From Podospora bellae-mahoneyi (lineage: Eukaryota > Ascomycota > Sordariomycetes > Sordariales > Podosporaceae): a stretch of DNA of 64,000 bases. Positions 24,345-34,688 of the stretch are shown in pieces (positions within the stretch are counted from its first letter, which is position 1; each line of letters opens with the position of its first letter). The notes under the pieces were generated by a model. That model had not been told where the DNA came from and ran no database searches. It saw only the letters and a program-made list of their open reading frames with translations. Location: assembly GCF_035222275.1 (NCBI RefSeq), contig NC_085881.1, positions 3,968,001 to 4,032,000 on the forward strand, in the 5' to 3' direction. The position numbers and the translations under genes are program-made.

Positions 24345-27056
24345 GTGTTTTCATGTTTCCTCTCTGGCCAGGGTTGTCTGAACACACTTTTTGCCTTTTT
24401 CAGTTTTCTCTTTCTTTATTTGCTCACCGAGCAACTTGTTACATTATATCTCCCCTTGTATTTGTCTTTTTTTCTTTTTTTTTTCCTCTTCACTTTGCAG
24501 GGTTGGTCATTGTCTTTCAAAAACTTGACGTCTTATTAGGATTTGCATTTTGTTCTCAAAAAAGCGTTACTCGGGTGGGCGGTTTGGCAAACCAAGAAGG
24601 GAAAGAATCCTGTTTTGTTTTTGATGGGGCTTGCAGCGTCGGTGGTACATGTTGTTTTTCTTTTGATTTTTACGTATGTCTGCATGTTTCGCCTTGTTTT
24701 GTTTGTCTATTTGTTTTTTTTTTTTCTTGTTTTCTTTTCTTTTTGTTTTTTTGGGTTTTCACATATATAATCCCCCCGAGATGGGTTGGCGGGATCACGG
24801 TACACAACAATGGGAGGAACAAGGGGGGAACACACGAACGGTATGCCAGGCAGGGAACTTGACTAGGTAACCAAGGGGGAGGGGAGGCGTCATTTGAAAT
24901 CAAAGCGGCTTGTTTTTGCATTGGGAAGGAAGGGTTGCAAAGGGAAAGGGATGGGAATGATGGGATGGGATAAGGGGCGGCAGGGTAGAGGTGTAACAAT
25001 TTGTGGTTTTGTTTTGTTGGCTTTTGCATTACATATAGTTGCATTGTTTTTGCATTGGCCATTGAGGAGGATAACCGACCCTATGCTAGTGGGAGTCTTG
25101 GTTGTAAAATGAGCTGGAAGGAGGTGTGATGGTGTTGGTGGTGTACGGTGATGGGTGGATGGGAAGCTTGAAAAAGTTTGACACCCCCCTTGCCTTGAGA
25201 AGAGCGGTAGTCAAAAAACCAGATAGTTGCTTACCACAGCATAAACCAACGATACCAAACTAAACTCGTTGTCTCGAGCAAATGTGAAACTTATTGCTGC
25301 CCAACTATGTATTGTCCTCTCGTATTCCTGCTGACATCTCTACCGGCGAAAACTGGTGATCAATATTTGACCGCAATAGTTTCTTCCCGCCCACAATAAC
25401 GCCGTAATGACATTATGGGGTTTTCTGCTGATCCCAAATCCAGCAGGCGTCCAGCCAGCCCCAGCCAGCCCCAGCCAGCCCTACCGGTGTTGAATCCAGA
25501 ACCGCCTTCTGACCAACCCAACCCATCATTACCAACTGCTGCCTAGTCCAGATCAGCTTCCTTCCATCCTCCCCCTTCGTGATCAACAGAGTCAACAAAG
25601 TCAGCAAACAGTGTGCATAGACTCCTTGCCTCTCCCTCCCCCCCTCCCCAGCTCAAAGACAAGGGTCCGCGGGGAAACTTGCCGCAACTGGATTGCAGTC
25701 TAGCCTAGGCCCCCCTTCCCCGGTTTCCCATCCCACACGCTCCCCATTTCCCGGGTCAGACACTAAACAGGGGAGGGGTTCCAGTCCAGGGCTGACAGCC
25801 AGCCAAATCCTCATCGGCGACGAGGCCGGCCGGTGGACGGTTATACCCCAGACCGGACTATCTCTGAACACAGCCCACACCCCGGGCGGACCCGCGTGGT
25901 GGTGGGCGTGTCCCGCAGCTGTCAACTGTCAGAAAACGCCCCCAACCCCATTGTTTTCATTACCTCTTCTTGTCCAGGGACCCCTACGGAGTGAAGAGGG
26001 TCATTTCGCCCGGGGGGAGACTCACTTGGGATAATACCAAGTAATGCCCGACCGGCCGACCGACCGATTTGACTGGCTGGTGATGAACAGAGGGTGCGGA
26101 GACGAGGAGCTTGGACGGATGCCGGGGATACATGACAGCCACCCCGATTAGGTGCGGTGGGAGTTTATTATTGACCCATCATCACCGGATCTTCCAGAAC
26201 GGTCGTCGTCCGGGTTTTTGTCAACGTCAACCCCCACTCTCCTAGTGTGCCTGTCCGGTCCACGCGCGTATTTGCCTTGTTGAGCCGGGTCATCTAATAT
26301 CAAAAGAGAAGCTTCACCGCCCACGGATCAACAGGGAAACAAGTGAAAGAGGGGGCATGTGAGCTTGTTGAAAGGGTGCTGTAGCCGGACTCCCCGTCCC
26401 AACTCCGGGTTCACGGAACCGGCAGAAGGTTGCACAAGGTCGAGTGACAAGATTTGGCGACTCTGGTCACACCGCTCAAATTGGAAGGTTTTGTGTAAAT
26501 AGTACTGTGTGATGAATTGTGCCGAGAGGTCAGGTGAGTGAATATACTATGGAGGTCTGGACAAAGGAAATGTTACACTGGGCAACCCACAACCTCGAAG
26601 CATGGCAAAACCCTCCTCAGCCAGGGTCAACAACTGTGCTTCCACCGGCTGGGTCACAAGAACTGGATGCAAAGGGTAGGCCAATGCAGGCAGCTGCTCA
26701 ATGGCTTCTGCACCAATTCCAAAGAACAAACAAACTCGATTTAACACACCCAGTAACCCCCAACCAATCCGACAGTGTCAAAAGAGCAATAACGATACAG
26801 AAACCAACCTCACAACCCCCTAAGCATTCTGCCATGTCCATTCGCTCTGCCCCGTCAACGCCATTGTGGTGATTTGCCAGCCTGAAGAAATTAACCCCCA
26901 ACCACTCAAGCCCAAATGTCCCGTATCCTCTAATGAGCTCAAATCCTCTGCAAAATGTCTCCCAGAATATCATAAGACCATATCCCACCCAACTCATCCC
27001 ATAAAACATAAAAAAAGAAAAAAAAAAAAAAAAACAACCCAAGAATCCAAACCAAC
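24345..27056. other. convergent intergenic, no gene seen
   Basis: Between the 3' ends of the Azf1-like gene (+) and the RFTS gene (-). The first 450 nt are strongly T-rich on the plus strand, as expected for a trailer and polyadenylation region. From about 25.2 to 26.9 kb only short open frames without domain features occur. A 10-nt tandem repeat lies at 25451-25480 and an A-rich tract at about 27009-27034. Confidence 0.5.
25451..25480. repeat. 10-nt tandem repeat, three copies
   Basis: ccagccagcc occurs three times head to tail in noncoding DNA. Simple minisatellite-like tract. Confidence 0.8.
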
Positions 27057-29260
27057 TCAAACCAGCAACCTAGTCTTCACCCTATCCCTAAACACCTGGG
27101 TCTTCTCGTCCGGCTTGTTGTCCTTACCACCCAACACCCCCCTCTTCTTCTTTAACGACTCTTTCCCCTTCTCTCGAATCTTTGCTAGCAGATTACTAAG
27201 ATACAAACCACATCAGCAAAACCATCCCTCACATAACAATACACGAAGCACGCATAGAAGCCGAAGGAGAAGCTACGTACTCAATAGGCAAATGGCCCCT
27301 CCTCCCCTCCGTCAGTGCCAGGTCAATTTTCTGCGTGTTGTACTCATGAGCCCGGAAGTGCTCCTCGATGATCTCTTGTGCGCCGGGCTCGTCGGCCGAG
27401 CGGACTACATAGCCGCATTCCTCGTTTGGACAGACCCACGAGCCGTTTGGCCCTGATGGTGACAAAGTTGGGAGACGTTCGGCTTGGATCACAATGCGAG
27501 AAGCACCTGCTGGCAGAGGCAGGAGGGATGCAGGGTCGTCGGGGGTTGCCAGTTCTGGATTTACCCCCGTTTCGACAGAATCGTCGCTGTCTTCATCTTC
27601 GTCATCGTGATCCAAATTGTCCCCTGCAAAAGACTTAGTGAAACTGCGCTTCCCACCCCGGCTGTCGTATTCATCCTCGTCTTCGTACAAATCGCTAGCT
27701 GGCCGCTTCTTCGACGATGGCCCTGGCCTCAGCGTCGACCGCTTCCCAGAGACGACGTTACGATTCGAAGTAGTTGGGGCGGAAGGCTGCTGTGGTGCCC
27801 TCGGGGCTCTGGGTCCTATCCTGCCTCTGCGATACATCTGTGAGGGGATTTCCTCCTCCCTGACGTGCAAAAGCTGCCCGTCCCAGTTTCGCGACGTTGC
27901 CTCGAGCCACGTATGGAAGGGGGTCCCGGCCCAGATGTTCGGGTCCAGCCGTGGGAACAAGTCTTTGGCGTAATAAGAGAGAATCTCACGGGATCCATGA
28001 TAGTCCTTGATCTTAGCTTTGAAATAGACCATATTGAAAATCGTTGATGGCGCCCTAGCGTGTAAATCTGGGCTATCTTGAACCACCTCATCAAGGATTC
28101 CCAGAAGCCGATCAACCGGAGAATCGGGAACTGCCTGGGCAGCAGGAGAGGCCGACTGTGCCGGGGCCTGCGGCAGTGGCTGGGGCGTGGCTGACGTCGG
28201 CTTTCCGATGTTCAAGTACTTTTCCGGCAGTGGTACCGGACTTTCTACTGGCCTTGACTGAGACTGCGAAATGGGTCTGCTCGGCAATTTCTGCGAGCGG
28301 GTAGGGGCAACTTCAACCATGTCAACATCTTGACCTTGGCTAACCGCTTTGCTCTTCCTTCTCATTCGAAGGACCTCGTCTTCGGAGTCCTCCAGCTGAG
28401 GAGGGGGAGGCACCGGAATGGGCAGCCCCTTAGCTGCGTCCTCAACCCGTTTTTCAAGCTCCTGGTTCGCGTTAGCGTTTAAACCTCAGACATAGAACGT
28501 TATACTTGCCGGGTGCTTCGAAATGAGCCACTGCGCAAATTGTGTTGGCTTCCAGTCGAGCTGGTTCTCTTTCTTAAAGTGCGAGATGAAGAACTCGGCC
28601 CACTTGTCGCACAGAGCCTCCACCTCGTCCCTCACAATGCCGTTTCCAATCTTGACAGCATAATGCAGAAAGATCTGGTCGAGAGACAACGGGGGCGGCT
28701 GCTTTCTTCCGCTTTTCTTGCAGAGCTTGACCAACTTATGGTGATCGTCGTGGGCAACAAAGACACGATAGTAAAGGTTTGCTGCCTCGGCCACTTCCCG
28801 GTACATAGGAAGGTACTTCCTGGATGGTTGGATTTCGAACCAACCAGAAGTACCGGACACCCAGAGGGCGAACGGCTCATCACTAATGGAGTACTTGGTT
28901 GAGTCTGTGATTTCGAGATGTACACCCTTGACCACGGGAATTTTGACACCTGACGTTGATGGTCAGCCATAAGAGTCTCTGAAGGAATGAAGTGAGCACA
29001 CATTTCTTGGTTTCTTCGTCGATTTCAAGCAATCCACGAATCACCAAAGGTCCTTCTGAATGAACCATGAGGGGGTTGGCGAGTGTTTTGCCATCTTTCC
29101 GATAAATAATAGCGTCCGAGAGGACAAAACAGGGCCATTCGCCCTCGTCGGGGCCGAGTTCGACCGACGTCAGGGCTGCGCTCTCCTTGACATAATGAAC
29201 AGAGTCGTGATCGACGGATTCAGAACGCCTTGAACGCCCTGGCCGTCCTGGGCGTGGCAT
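27057..29260 (-). CDS. RFTS-domain (DNMT1 replication-foci-like) protein, Raf2/Dos2-type candidate
   Basis: Four exons: 29260-29002, 28949-28510, 28461-27281 and 27195-27057, giving 672 aa. The N-terminal third has the replication-foci targeting sequence pattern found in fungal RFTS proteins: GEWPCFVLSDAIIYR, LVIRGLLEIDEETKK, FALWVSGTSGWFEIQPS and DEVEALCDKWAEFFISHF. A helical middle domain follows (NMVYFKAKIKDYHGSREIL, WLEATSRNWDGQLLHV), then an acidic linker. A C-terminal C2H2-like motif reads WVCPNEECGYVV ... EEHFRAH. The last exon adds a basic tail (IREKGKESLKKKRGV). Intron 2 is GC-AG; a GT site would break the frame. In fission yeast the RFTS protein Raf2 belongs to the Cul4 ligase that recruits the H3K9 methyltransferase, and Neurospora DIM-7 is its suggested counterpart. 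Equating this gene with DIM-7 is inference. No methyltransferase motifs are present, so it is not a DNA methyltransferase. It is divergent from PUS4. Confidence 0.8.
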
Positions 29261-29643
29261 CGAGAGCTTGATTGGAAAAGAATCGCCAACTGGTGTCAGA
29301 ATTTGGAGGGGTCGTGCGTGTGAGGATAAAAATGAAGCTGAATACTGAGGTCGAGACGCGAAAGGAAGGCTGTCTGGAAGGCAGGTAGCGGGCGGTATCC
29401 TTGACGCGGTTGGTTGTCAAGCCACACGCGTTAAGTGGAAGGTGCCCCACTACCCCACTTATCTGTACCGTCTCATCTGATAACGATAACAACTATTCCC
29501 CTGGTTCCTCAGCTCCATCAAAAACTTTAAGCTCGACCGCGACGCCGCCAATTCCACCCAAACCGAATGCGCTTGTCCCAAAACCAGCTGCATAACCCCA
29601 ATTGAGCCCCGGCAGAGTCGCTACTCTCTCACCAACCCCTCGC
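29261..29643. promoter_or_regulatory. shared promoter region of the RFTS gene and PUS4
   Basis: About 380 bp between head-to-head start codons. No gene was seen. It must hold both promoters. In-frame non-ATG codons upstream of the PUS4 ATG (TTG at 29602) are not needed as starts. Confidence 0.55.
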
Positions 29644-31002
29644 ATGCCCCTTTTCCGGCCCAAGCCACTCCTGAAAATGGCCACATCCACAGGAGGCAAG
29701 ATCCTTGAAGGCGTCTTCGGAATCAACAAACCCATCGGCATCTCCTCCGCCCAGGTAATCCGCGACTGCCAAAACTTCTTCGACCCCTCCGCTCGCTTCG
29801 CCCCCGCCCTCGAGCAGGTCCGCGAGCAACGCGACAAAGAGTCCAAGTACCAGCGCAACCGCCGCCGCCGGTTCCCCAACAAGGTCCAGACCAAAATCGG
29901 CCACGGCGGCACCCTGGACCCCCTAGCCGGCGGTGTCCTGATCCTCGGAGTTGGAAAAGGCACCAAGTCCCTTCAGCAATTCCTCCTCTGCACCAAGACC
30001 TACGAAACAGTTGTCGTCTTCGGCGCCAGCACCGATACCTACGACCGGCTGGGCAAGATCATCAAGAAGGGCGACTATTCCAACGTCACCCGCGATGCCG
30101 TCGAGAAAGCGCTGGAACCGTTCCGGGGGAAATACAGACAAATGCCGCCCTTGTACTCCTCCCTCAAAATGAACGGCAAACCCCTCTATGAATACGCCCG
30201 CGAAGGCAAGCCGATCCCCCGTGAGATTGAAACTCGAGAAGTCGAAGTGTCCGAACTCGAGCTGGTAGAATGGTACGAACCCGGCACGCACAAGCACTAC
30301 TGGCCCGACGAGGAAGCCGGCCAGGCAGAAAAGGACGTCGCCCAGTCCGTCTGGCGCGTGGCCAAGGCGCAGGAGGACGGAGGGGAGGAATCAGCCGCCA
30401 AGATGGCCGCAGAGGAAGAGAGCAAAGCCCTCGAGGAGTTCAACTCCAAAAAGCGCGCCGCCGAGGAAGCAGTCGACGGCCTTGTCAGCGACGAGACGCG
30501 AGCCTCCAAGAGGGCAAAGAACGAGGAAGGAAACCCAGAAGACACCCTCATGTCGGGGGCTCTTGAAGTCAAAAAGGAGAAGCTGACCCAACCCCCCAAG
30601 GGAAGGGGCTCAGATCTTGTGCCTGTCAGACCAGATGACATGCCTGCCCCGTGGGAAGGCAAGGGCCCGCCGGCAGCCAAGATCCGCATGACGGTCACGT
30701 CTGGGTTTTACGTCCGGAGTTTGTGCCATGATCTCGGGGAGAAGTTGGGATGCGGGGCCATGATGGCGGAGCTGGTCCGTACCAGGCAGGGGCAGTTCAC
30801 GCTTGGGGGGGCTAACTGTCTCGAGTATGACGATTTGCTTAGAGGGGAGGAGGTTTGGGGGCCACAGGTGGAGAGCATGCTTGACAAGTGGAACGCCCGG
30901 CCGGGAGAGATCCAGGAACCGACTGTTGAAAATGGGGGTATCAAGGTTGAGTCCGAGGCAGTGCCGGCGAGGGAGGAGGAGCCGGTTGCTGCTAGCGGTT
31001 AA
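29644..31002 (+). CDS. PUS4: tRNA pseudouridine-55 synthase (Pus4/TruB family)
   Basis: Intronless. Two in-frame ATGs compete: 29644 gives 452 aa beginning MPLFRPKPLLK, and 29677 (gaaaATGGCC, the better context) gives 441 aa. The TruB catalytic core is clear: GVFGINKPIGISSAQ, then GHGGTLDPLAGGVLILG, whose Asp (residue 92 from the first ATG, 81 from the second) is the catalytic nucleophile, then KTYETVVVFGASTDTYD, MPPLYSSLKMNGKPLYEYAR and FYVRSLCHDLGEKL. The enzyme converts U55 to pseudouridine in the T-loop of tRNAs; yeast Pus4 serves both cytoplasmic and mitochondrial tRNAs. Compared with bacterial TruB there is an acidic/Lys-rich insertion of roughly 110 residues between the two halves of the catalytic domain, plus a disordered C-terminal tail. 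The extra basic residues of the longer form could aid mitochondrial import (inference). Confidence 0.94.
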   Translation: MPLFRPKPLLKMATSTGGKILEGVFGINKPIGISSAQVIRDCQNFFDPSARFAPALEQVREQRDKESKYQRNRRRRFPNKVQTKIGHGGTLDPLAGGVLILGVGKGTKSLQQFLLCTKTYETVVVFGASTDTYDRLGKIIKKGDYSNVTRDAVEKALEPFRGKYRQMPPLYSSLKMNGKPLYEYAREGKPIPREIETREVEVSELELVEWYEPGTHKHYWPDEEAGQAEKDVAQSVWRVAKAQEDGGEESAAKMAAEEESKALEEFNSKKRAAEEAVDGLVSDETRASKRAKNEEGNPEDTLMSGALEVKKEKLTQPPKGRGSDLVPVRPDDMPAPWEGKGPPAAKIRMTVTSGFYVRSLCHDLGEKLGCGAMMAELVRTRQGQFTLGGANCLEYDDLLRGEEVWGPQVESMLDKWNARPGEIQEPTVENGGIKVESEAVPAREEEPVAASG

Positions 31003-31591
31003 AAAGAATCTGATGGTGGATATAAAAAGTGATGAGACAAAATACAATACTCGGGCTGATGGAATTGCCCCCGTTCAACTAGTACATTTAAACAGACGTT
31101 GATATGCAGTGGGGAGCCCCCCCACAAACTACCCTTGTCGATCAAGAGCCGCATTTCTTAGCTTCAGTCTGGGGTTGCCGGGATGGCTTGCTTTGGAGGC
31201 TTGGCAAGGGTCCTTTTCATGCACGTCATTTTGTCGACGTCAAGAGTTGGAATTTCTCATTCGAGAGGAAGGTTCAGTTCTAGACAACAGTGATATGCCA
31301 GGTCAGAAATGAATTATATTACTGACTATCCCAAAACTCCAGATGTCTGCCCCAATATGCCAAGTTATCCAAGATGACCATCCCAATCATCCCCAAACCT
31401 CCGTTAACCTTGGTATCATGTGTTTTCCCAAAGATAAATAACACCCGTTTCCCTTCCATTCAGCTTGAAAATCTTCCATCCTGTCTTCGACATGAGTCAA
31501 CCGTTGAGTTCCTCCAACTTCAGTCTCCCATCTCATCGTCTTTCATATTAGAACCACCGCCCAACCCTCCCATCACTATCCTTCCATCCCC
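31003..31591. other. convergent intergenic, no gene seen
   Basis: 589 bp between the 3' ends of PUS4 (+) and the Sec2-like gene (-). Contains trailer sequence only, as far as I can see. Confidence 0.55.
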
Positions 31592-32605
31592 CTACGCCTC
31601 CCCCTCCCCCAGCACCCCCCTAACCCGTCCAATCCTCTCCACCCCCCTCTCCAGTACCTCCAACCGCCTCCTCCTCTCCCCCTCCCGTCCCACCAACTCC
31701 CCAACCCTCTTCTCCAGCTCCGCCCTCGCCCTCCTCTCGCTCGCAACCATCTCATTCGCCTGCTCAAACAAACTCACGCTCAGCTCCTCCACCTCCCTAC
31801 TCGTCTGATTCAACCTCTTCTCCACCTCCACCCTCCTCGCCTGCTCCCTCCCCAACGCCGTCAGCAAATCCCCCGTCGTCATTTGCCCCGACTCCGGAGG
31901 AGTCGCCAGGCTAGGAAGATTATAAAGCGTCGCAGAAGGCGGCACACTAGGTATAGGTGAACGAGGCGAGACCGGAATCGAAGGCAAAGGCTTCAAATTA
32001 CTCGTCGATTTCCTCGACGACAACAGCGCAGAAATCCTCGTTGCGGCGGCGGGAAGAAATGATGTTCTTGACGGCGAAGGAAAGGCCGATGTTACCGAAC
32101 TAGGAGGGGTAGGCAAAGGGGAGCCTTCTTGAAGTAAGGTTTGTTTCTGCTGTTGGTGTTGTTGGGGTTGTTTCTGCGGTGAAGGGGACGAGGAGGATGT
32201 TGTTGGCGATGAGGAAGAAGCCGCCGACGGGGAGCTAGGCGTTGACGATCTCGACTCTGATGACAACTGAGCACGGAGCTTCGTCAGCTCGTCTTCGTAG
32301 TCAGCCCATCGGTCGACCGCTGCTGAGGCCTTTGCGTTGAGGAGTTTGATCTGGGATTGGAGCTCGGTGATTTGCTTCTGAGCGGAGAGGAGGGCGGCTT
32401 GGGTTTGCTGGTAGGCGGGGAGGGAGGGGAGGGAGAGGGGGGTGCCGCAGGTTGGGCAGCTGCGGCTTGTCGTCGCGGCGGTGCTGGTGCTGTGTGTGGT
32501 GTCGTCGGTGCCATCGCGGTCGATGTCTGCTGACCCTGTTGCTGTTCGTGGCCTTGTCCCTGTTGTTTCTGCGGTTGTGGGTGTCATGGCCTCGGTGGCG
32601 GTCAT
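31592..32605 (-). CDS. Sec2-type Rab exchange-factor coiled-coil protein
   Basis: Single exon, 337 aa, start at the ATG at 32605. A possible zinc-binding pair (CPTCGTPL) near residue 50 precedes a first coiled coil (QKQITELQSQIKLLNAKASA, about 75-115). A long Ser/Pro/Gln low-complexity linker follows, then a second heptad-rich segment ending in GREQARRVEVEKRLNQT, VSLFEQANEMVASERRARAE and RVERIGRVRGVLG. This Sec2/Rabin8 pattern, with the SLFEQANEMV core, is the helix that opens the Rab GTPase Sec4. The role would be activating the exocytic Rab on secretory vesicles, upstream of the exocyst. The family call rests on the C-terminal coiled coil; the linker has no information. Gene structure is simple, but an unseen upstream exon cannot be ruled out. 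Confidence 0.75.
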   Translation of the reverse strand: MTATEAMTPTTAETTGTRPRTATGSADIDRDGTDDTTHSTSTAATTSRSCPTCGTPLSLPSLPAYQQTQAALLSAQKQITELQSQIKLLNAKASAAVDRWADYEDELTKLRAQLSSESRSSTPSSPSAASSSSPTTSSSSPSPQKQPQQHQQQKQTLLQEGSPLPTPPSSVTSAFPSPSRTSFLPAAATRISALLSSRKSTSNLKPLPSIPVSPRSPIPSVPPSATLYNLPSLATPPESGQMTTGDLLTALGREQARRVEVEKRLNQTSREVEELSVSLFEQANEMVASERRARAELEKRVGELVGREGERRRRLEVLERGVERIGRVRGVLGEGEA

Positions 32606-33415
32606 GGTTGTGTATCACCGCGCGGCGGCCGTCGGTGTGTCGTCGCAAGTTGGGAGACTATCACGGAAGTTTGTTTCGTCGAAGTGTAAGGGTGTAGGTG
32701 GCAGGAGAGGCGACGTCGTCTTCGATGTTGGTTTGCCATGAGCTGGAATGAAAAAGAGGGCGGCTAGGCAATGGAAGGAAGCGTTGGTGGCTGCGTCTCG
32801 GCTTGGCATGCGAGGTTTGCAGGGATCCAGCGCTCCCCACTCCACCAGGGCCAACATCGTCATGGACATGCGCATTATAGATCGGCAACCAATCCGAGAA
32901 ATCGTCGAGTGGAATTTTATGTCACTAACGCTGAGCAGCTGCAGGTACCGCTTCATCCCGTTCTAATCGCTATGGAACATCTCGTCCCGCGGGTTGTTTG
33001 GACATGGGCTTTCGTCCGTGTGCTCATGCAAAGTGAGCCCGCCATCCGCTTTGTTTCCCTTAAACCCCTCGGCAGTCTGCTGCCGTCCTCCACGATCAAA
33101 GTGTAACATATTATGTAGACATTAATCTGAGATAAACAGATGCTTAGCTCTCGCTGGTCTTTGCTTGAACCAACCCGCTAGTGCTCTCTCGTATGTGGTG
33201 ACTTTTGATTCAGATCCCAACATGTCTGATCAGATGGCTGAGGTTGCCCGTGGTTGTGGTGAGCGAGGCTTACCCAGCCTCGTTGATACGGCCGGCCGGT
33301 CTTTGGCCTCGCATTTCGTCTTGAATGCCAGCCTTTTCAAACATCCGATCACAATGGTCAATACGATCTCCAGGTGTTTCTCATCCTTGCTCGACAGAGT
33401 GAGTCCCACTCCTCT
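32606..33415. other. intergenic between the Sec2-like gene and CSL4, no gene seen
   Basis: Upstream of the Sec2-like gene and downstream of CSL4, both minus. Contains promoter and trailer DNA; open frames are short and featureless. Confidence 0.5.
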
Positions 33416-34129
33416 TCAATATGGCTTCGCAACCTTTCTCAACTCAGTCAAGCCGGTCTCCGGGTCCCGGTACTCCTTCCAACTGACAGGATGCATCGCA
33501 TTGCCGGCTTCACTCGTGGCTAAAATAACACCCAGCTCATTACGAGCAGTGGAAAGATAATAGTTAGCCTGGTCACCCAGTGAGATCTATTTACAATGTT
33601 AGCAAACTGTTTGATGTTTCAATGACTACACAAAAGCACATACCACTTCAGCCCTGACGATATCCCCCGGTCTGAAGCTCTCATAGATCTTGACCCTGTC
33701 CTTCTCTGTAGCCCTGACATCCTGCACACGGATCAAGCCCTGCCATTCAGCATCCAGCACCGTGTCGCCGCACACCAGTATCGCAACAACAGCCTGCCTC
33801 GGTGTGATGCGAATCACTCTGCAGAGCACCACATTCCCCACCTCGGGCAGCACCTCGCGCTTCTTTTGGCCGGCGTGGTCGGAGCCCGCGGACCGCGTGG
33901 GGACCGTCACCGAGATTGTGGGGAGCTCCGCAGGGGCCGGGGCCGGTGTGATTTTGGTGAGCCGCTTCACTGGTCCTGGAGCTTTAGCAGGTTGAGCGAT
34001 GTGTACTGTGCCCATGAGCGAAGCATGAACGTTGTGATTGTGAATGTGAGTCCCTGGCCCGGGCTGGTATCTGGATGTTGAACCCAAGAGCTGGCCTGGG
34101 ATGGCCAAGGTGGGGTTTGATGTTGTCAT
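33416..34129 (-). CDS. CSL4: exosome core subunit Csl4 (EXOSC1)
   Basis: Two exons, 34129-33644 and 33586-33416, giving 218 aa; the 57-nt intron falls in phase 0 (GAAGTG|gtatgt ... aatag|ATCTCA). Csl4 is one of the three cap proteins of the RNA exosome and helps the ring contact RNA and cofactors. The N-terminal domain starts AIPGQLLGSTSRYQPGPGTH. The S1-like OB fold shows VGNVVLCRVIRITPRQAVVA, GLIRVQDVRATEKDRVKIY and SFRPGDIVRAEV. Exon 2 adds the conserved end ISLGDQANYYLSTARNELGV and MHPVSWKEYRDPETGLTE. The first true ATG is 34129; an upstream in-frame GTG is not needed. It is divergent from ERG2 across 559 bp. Confidence 0.94.
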
Positions 34130-34688
34130 GATAGCGAGTGTCCTTATCACCCTTCAACTCGCTTCTGTCGCAATGGAGGGGTTTTTCAAAACAACTGCTT
34201 TGAAAACTCGATCGGAAAGTGCCGCCTGAGGTGTGGAAAATTCGATATGCCAGATGTGAGTGCCGTTGGTTTGAAAAAAAAAAGTGAGAGCTACCAAGAG
34301 ATGAGAGCCTTGGCATATGTCGGGAATGCGATATCCGGATGGTTCGACAGGGTTCTGTCAGCGTGAGTTGGAGGCCGAAAAAAAGATGCAATCCTGCTTG
34401 CCAAGCCGATTCTGCCAGCGCAAGGGTCCTGTGGGTCTTTATCTTTGCGTATCCGTTGGTCCAGCTCATCTGATAACTCCACAGGAGCTCGAGCTAAACC
34501 CCGGTCTAGCCCGCTCACCGCCCACTCTGAGCCAGCGCAACGGTAAAGGGGAAGTGAGGTGCGAGGCGCGCGACAGCTCGCGCTTTTGAATTTCCTATAC
34601 AATTAGTGGGCTCAATTCCTCTTTTTCTTCCTTTCTCTCTTTCCCCTCCATCCCTCTCCTCCTTGCCTTTGTATCTCCAAACATCACA
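34130..34688. promoter_or_regulatory. shared CSL4/ERG2 promoter region
   Basis: 559 bp between divergent start codons. The last 70 nt before ERG2 are a pyrimidine tract (mostly C and T) typical of strongly expressed fungal genes. No gene was seen inside. Confidence 0.6.

Noticed and set aside
29602-29643. Upstream extension of PUS4 from TTG
   Set aside because: Non-ATG start; two good ATGs lie downstream and the extra residues match nothing.
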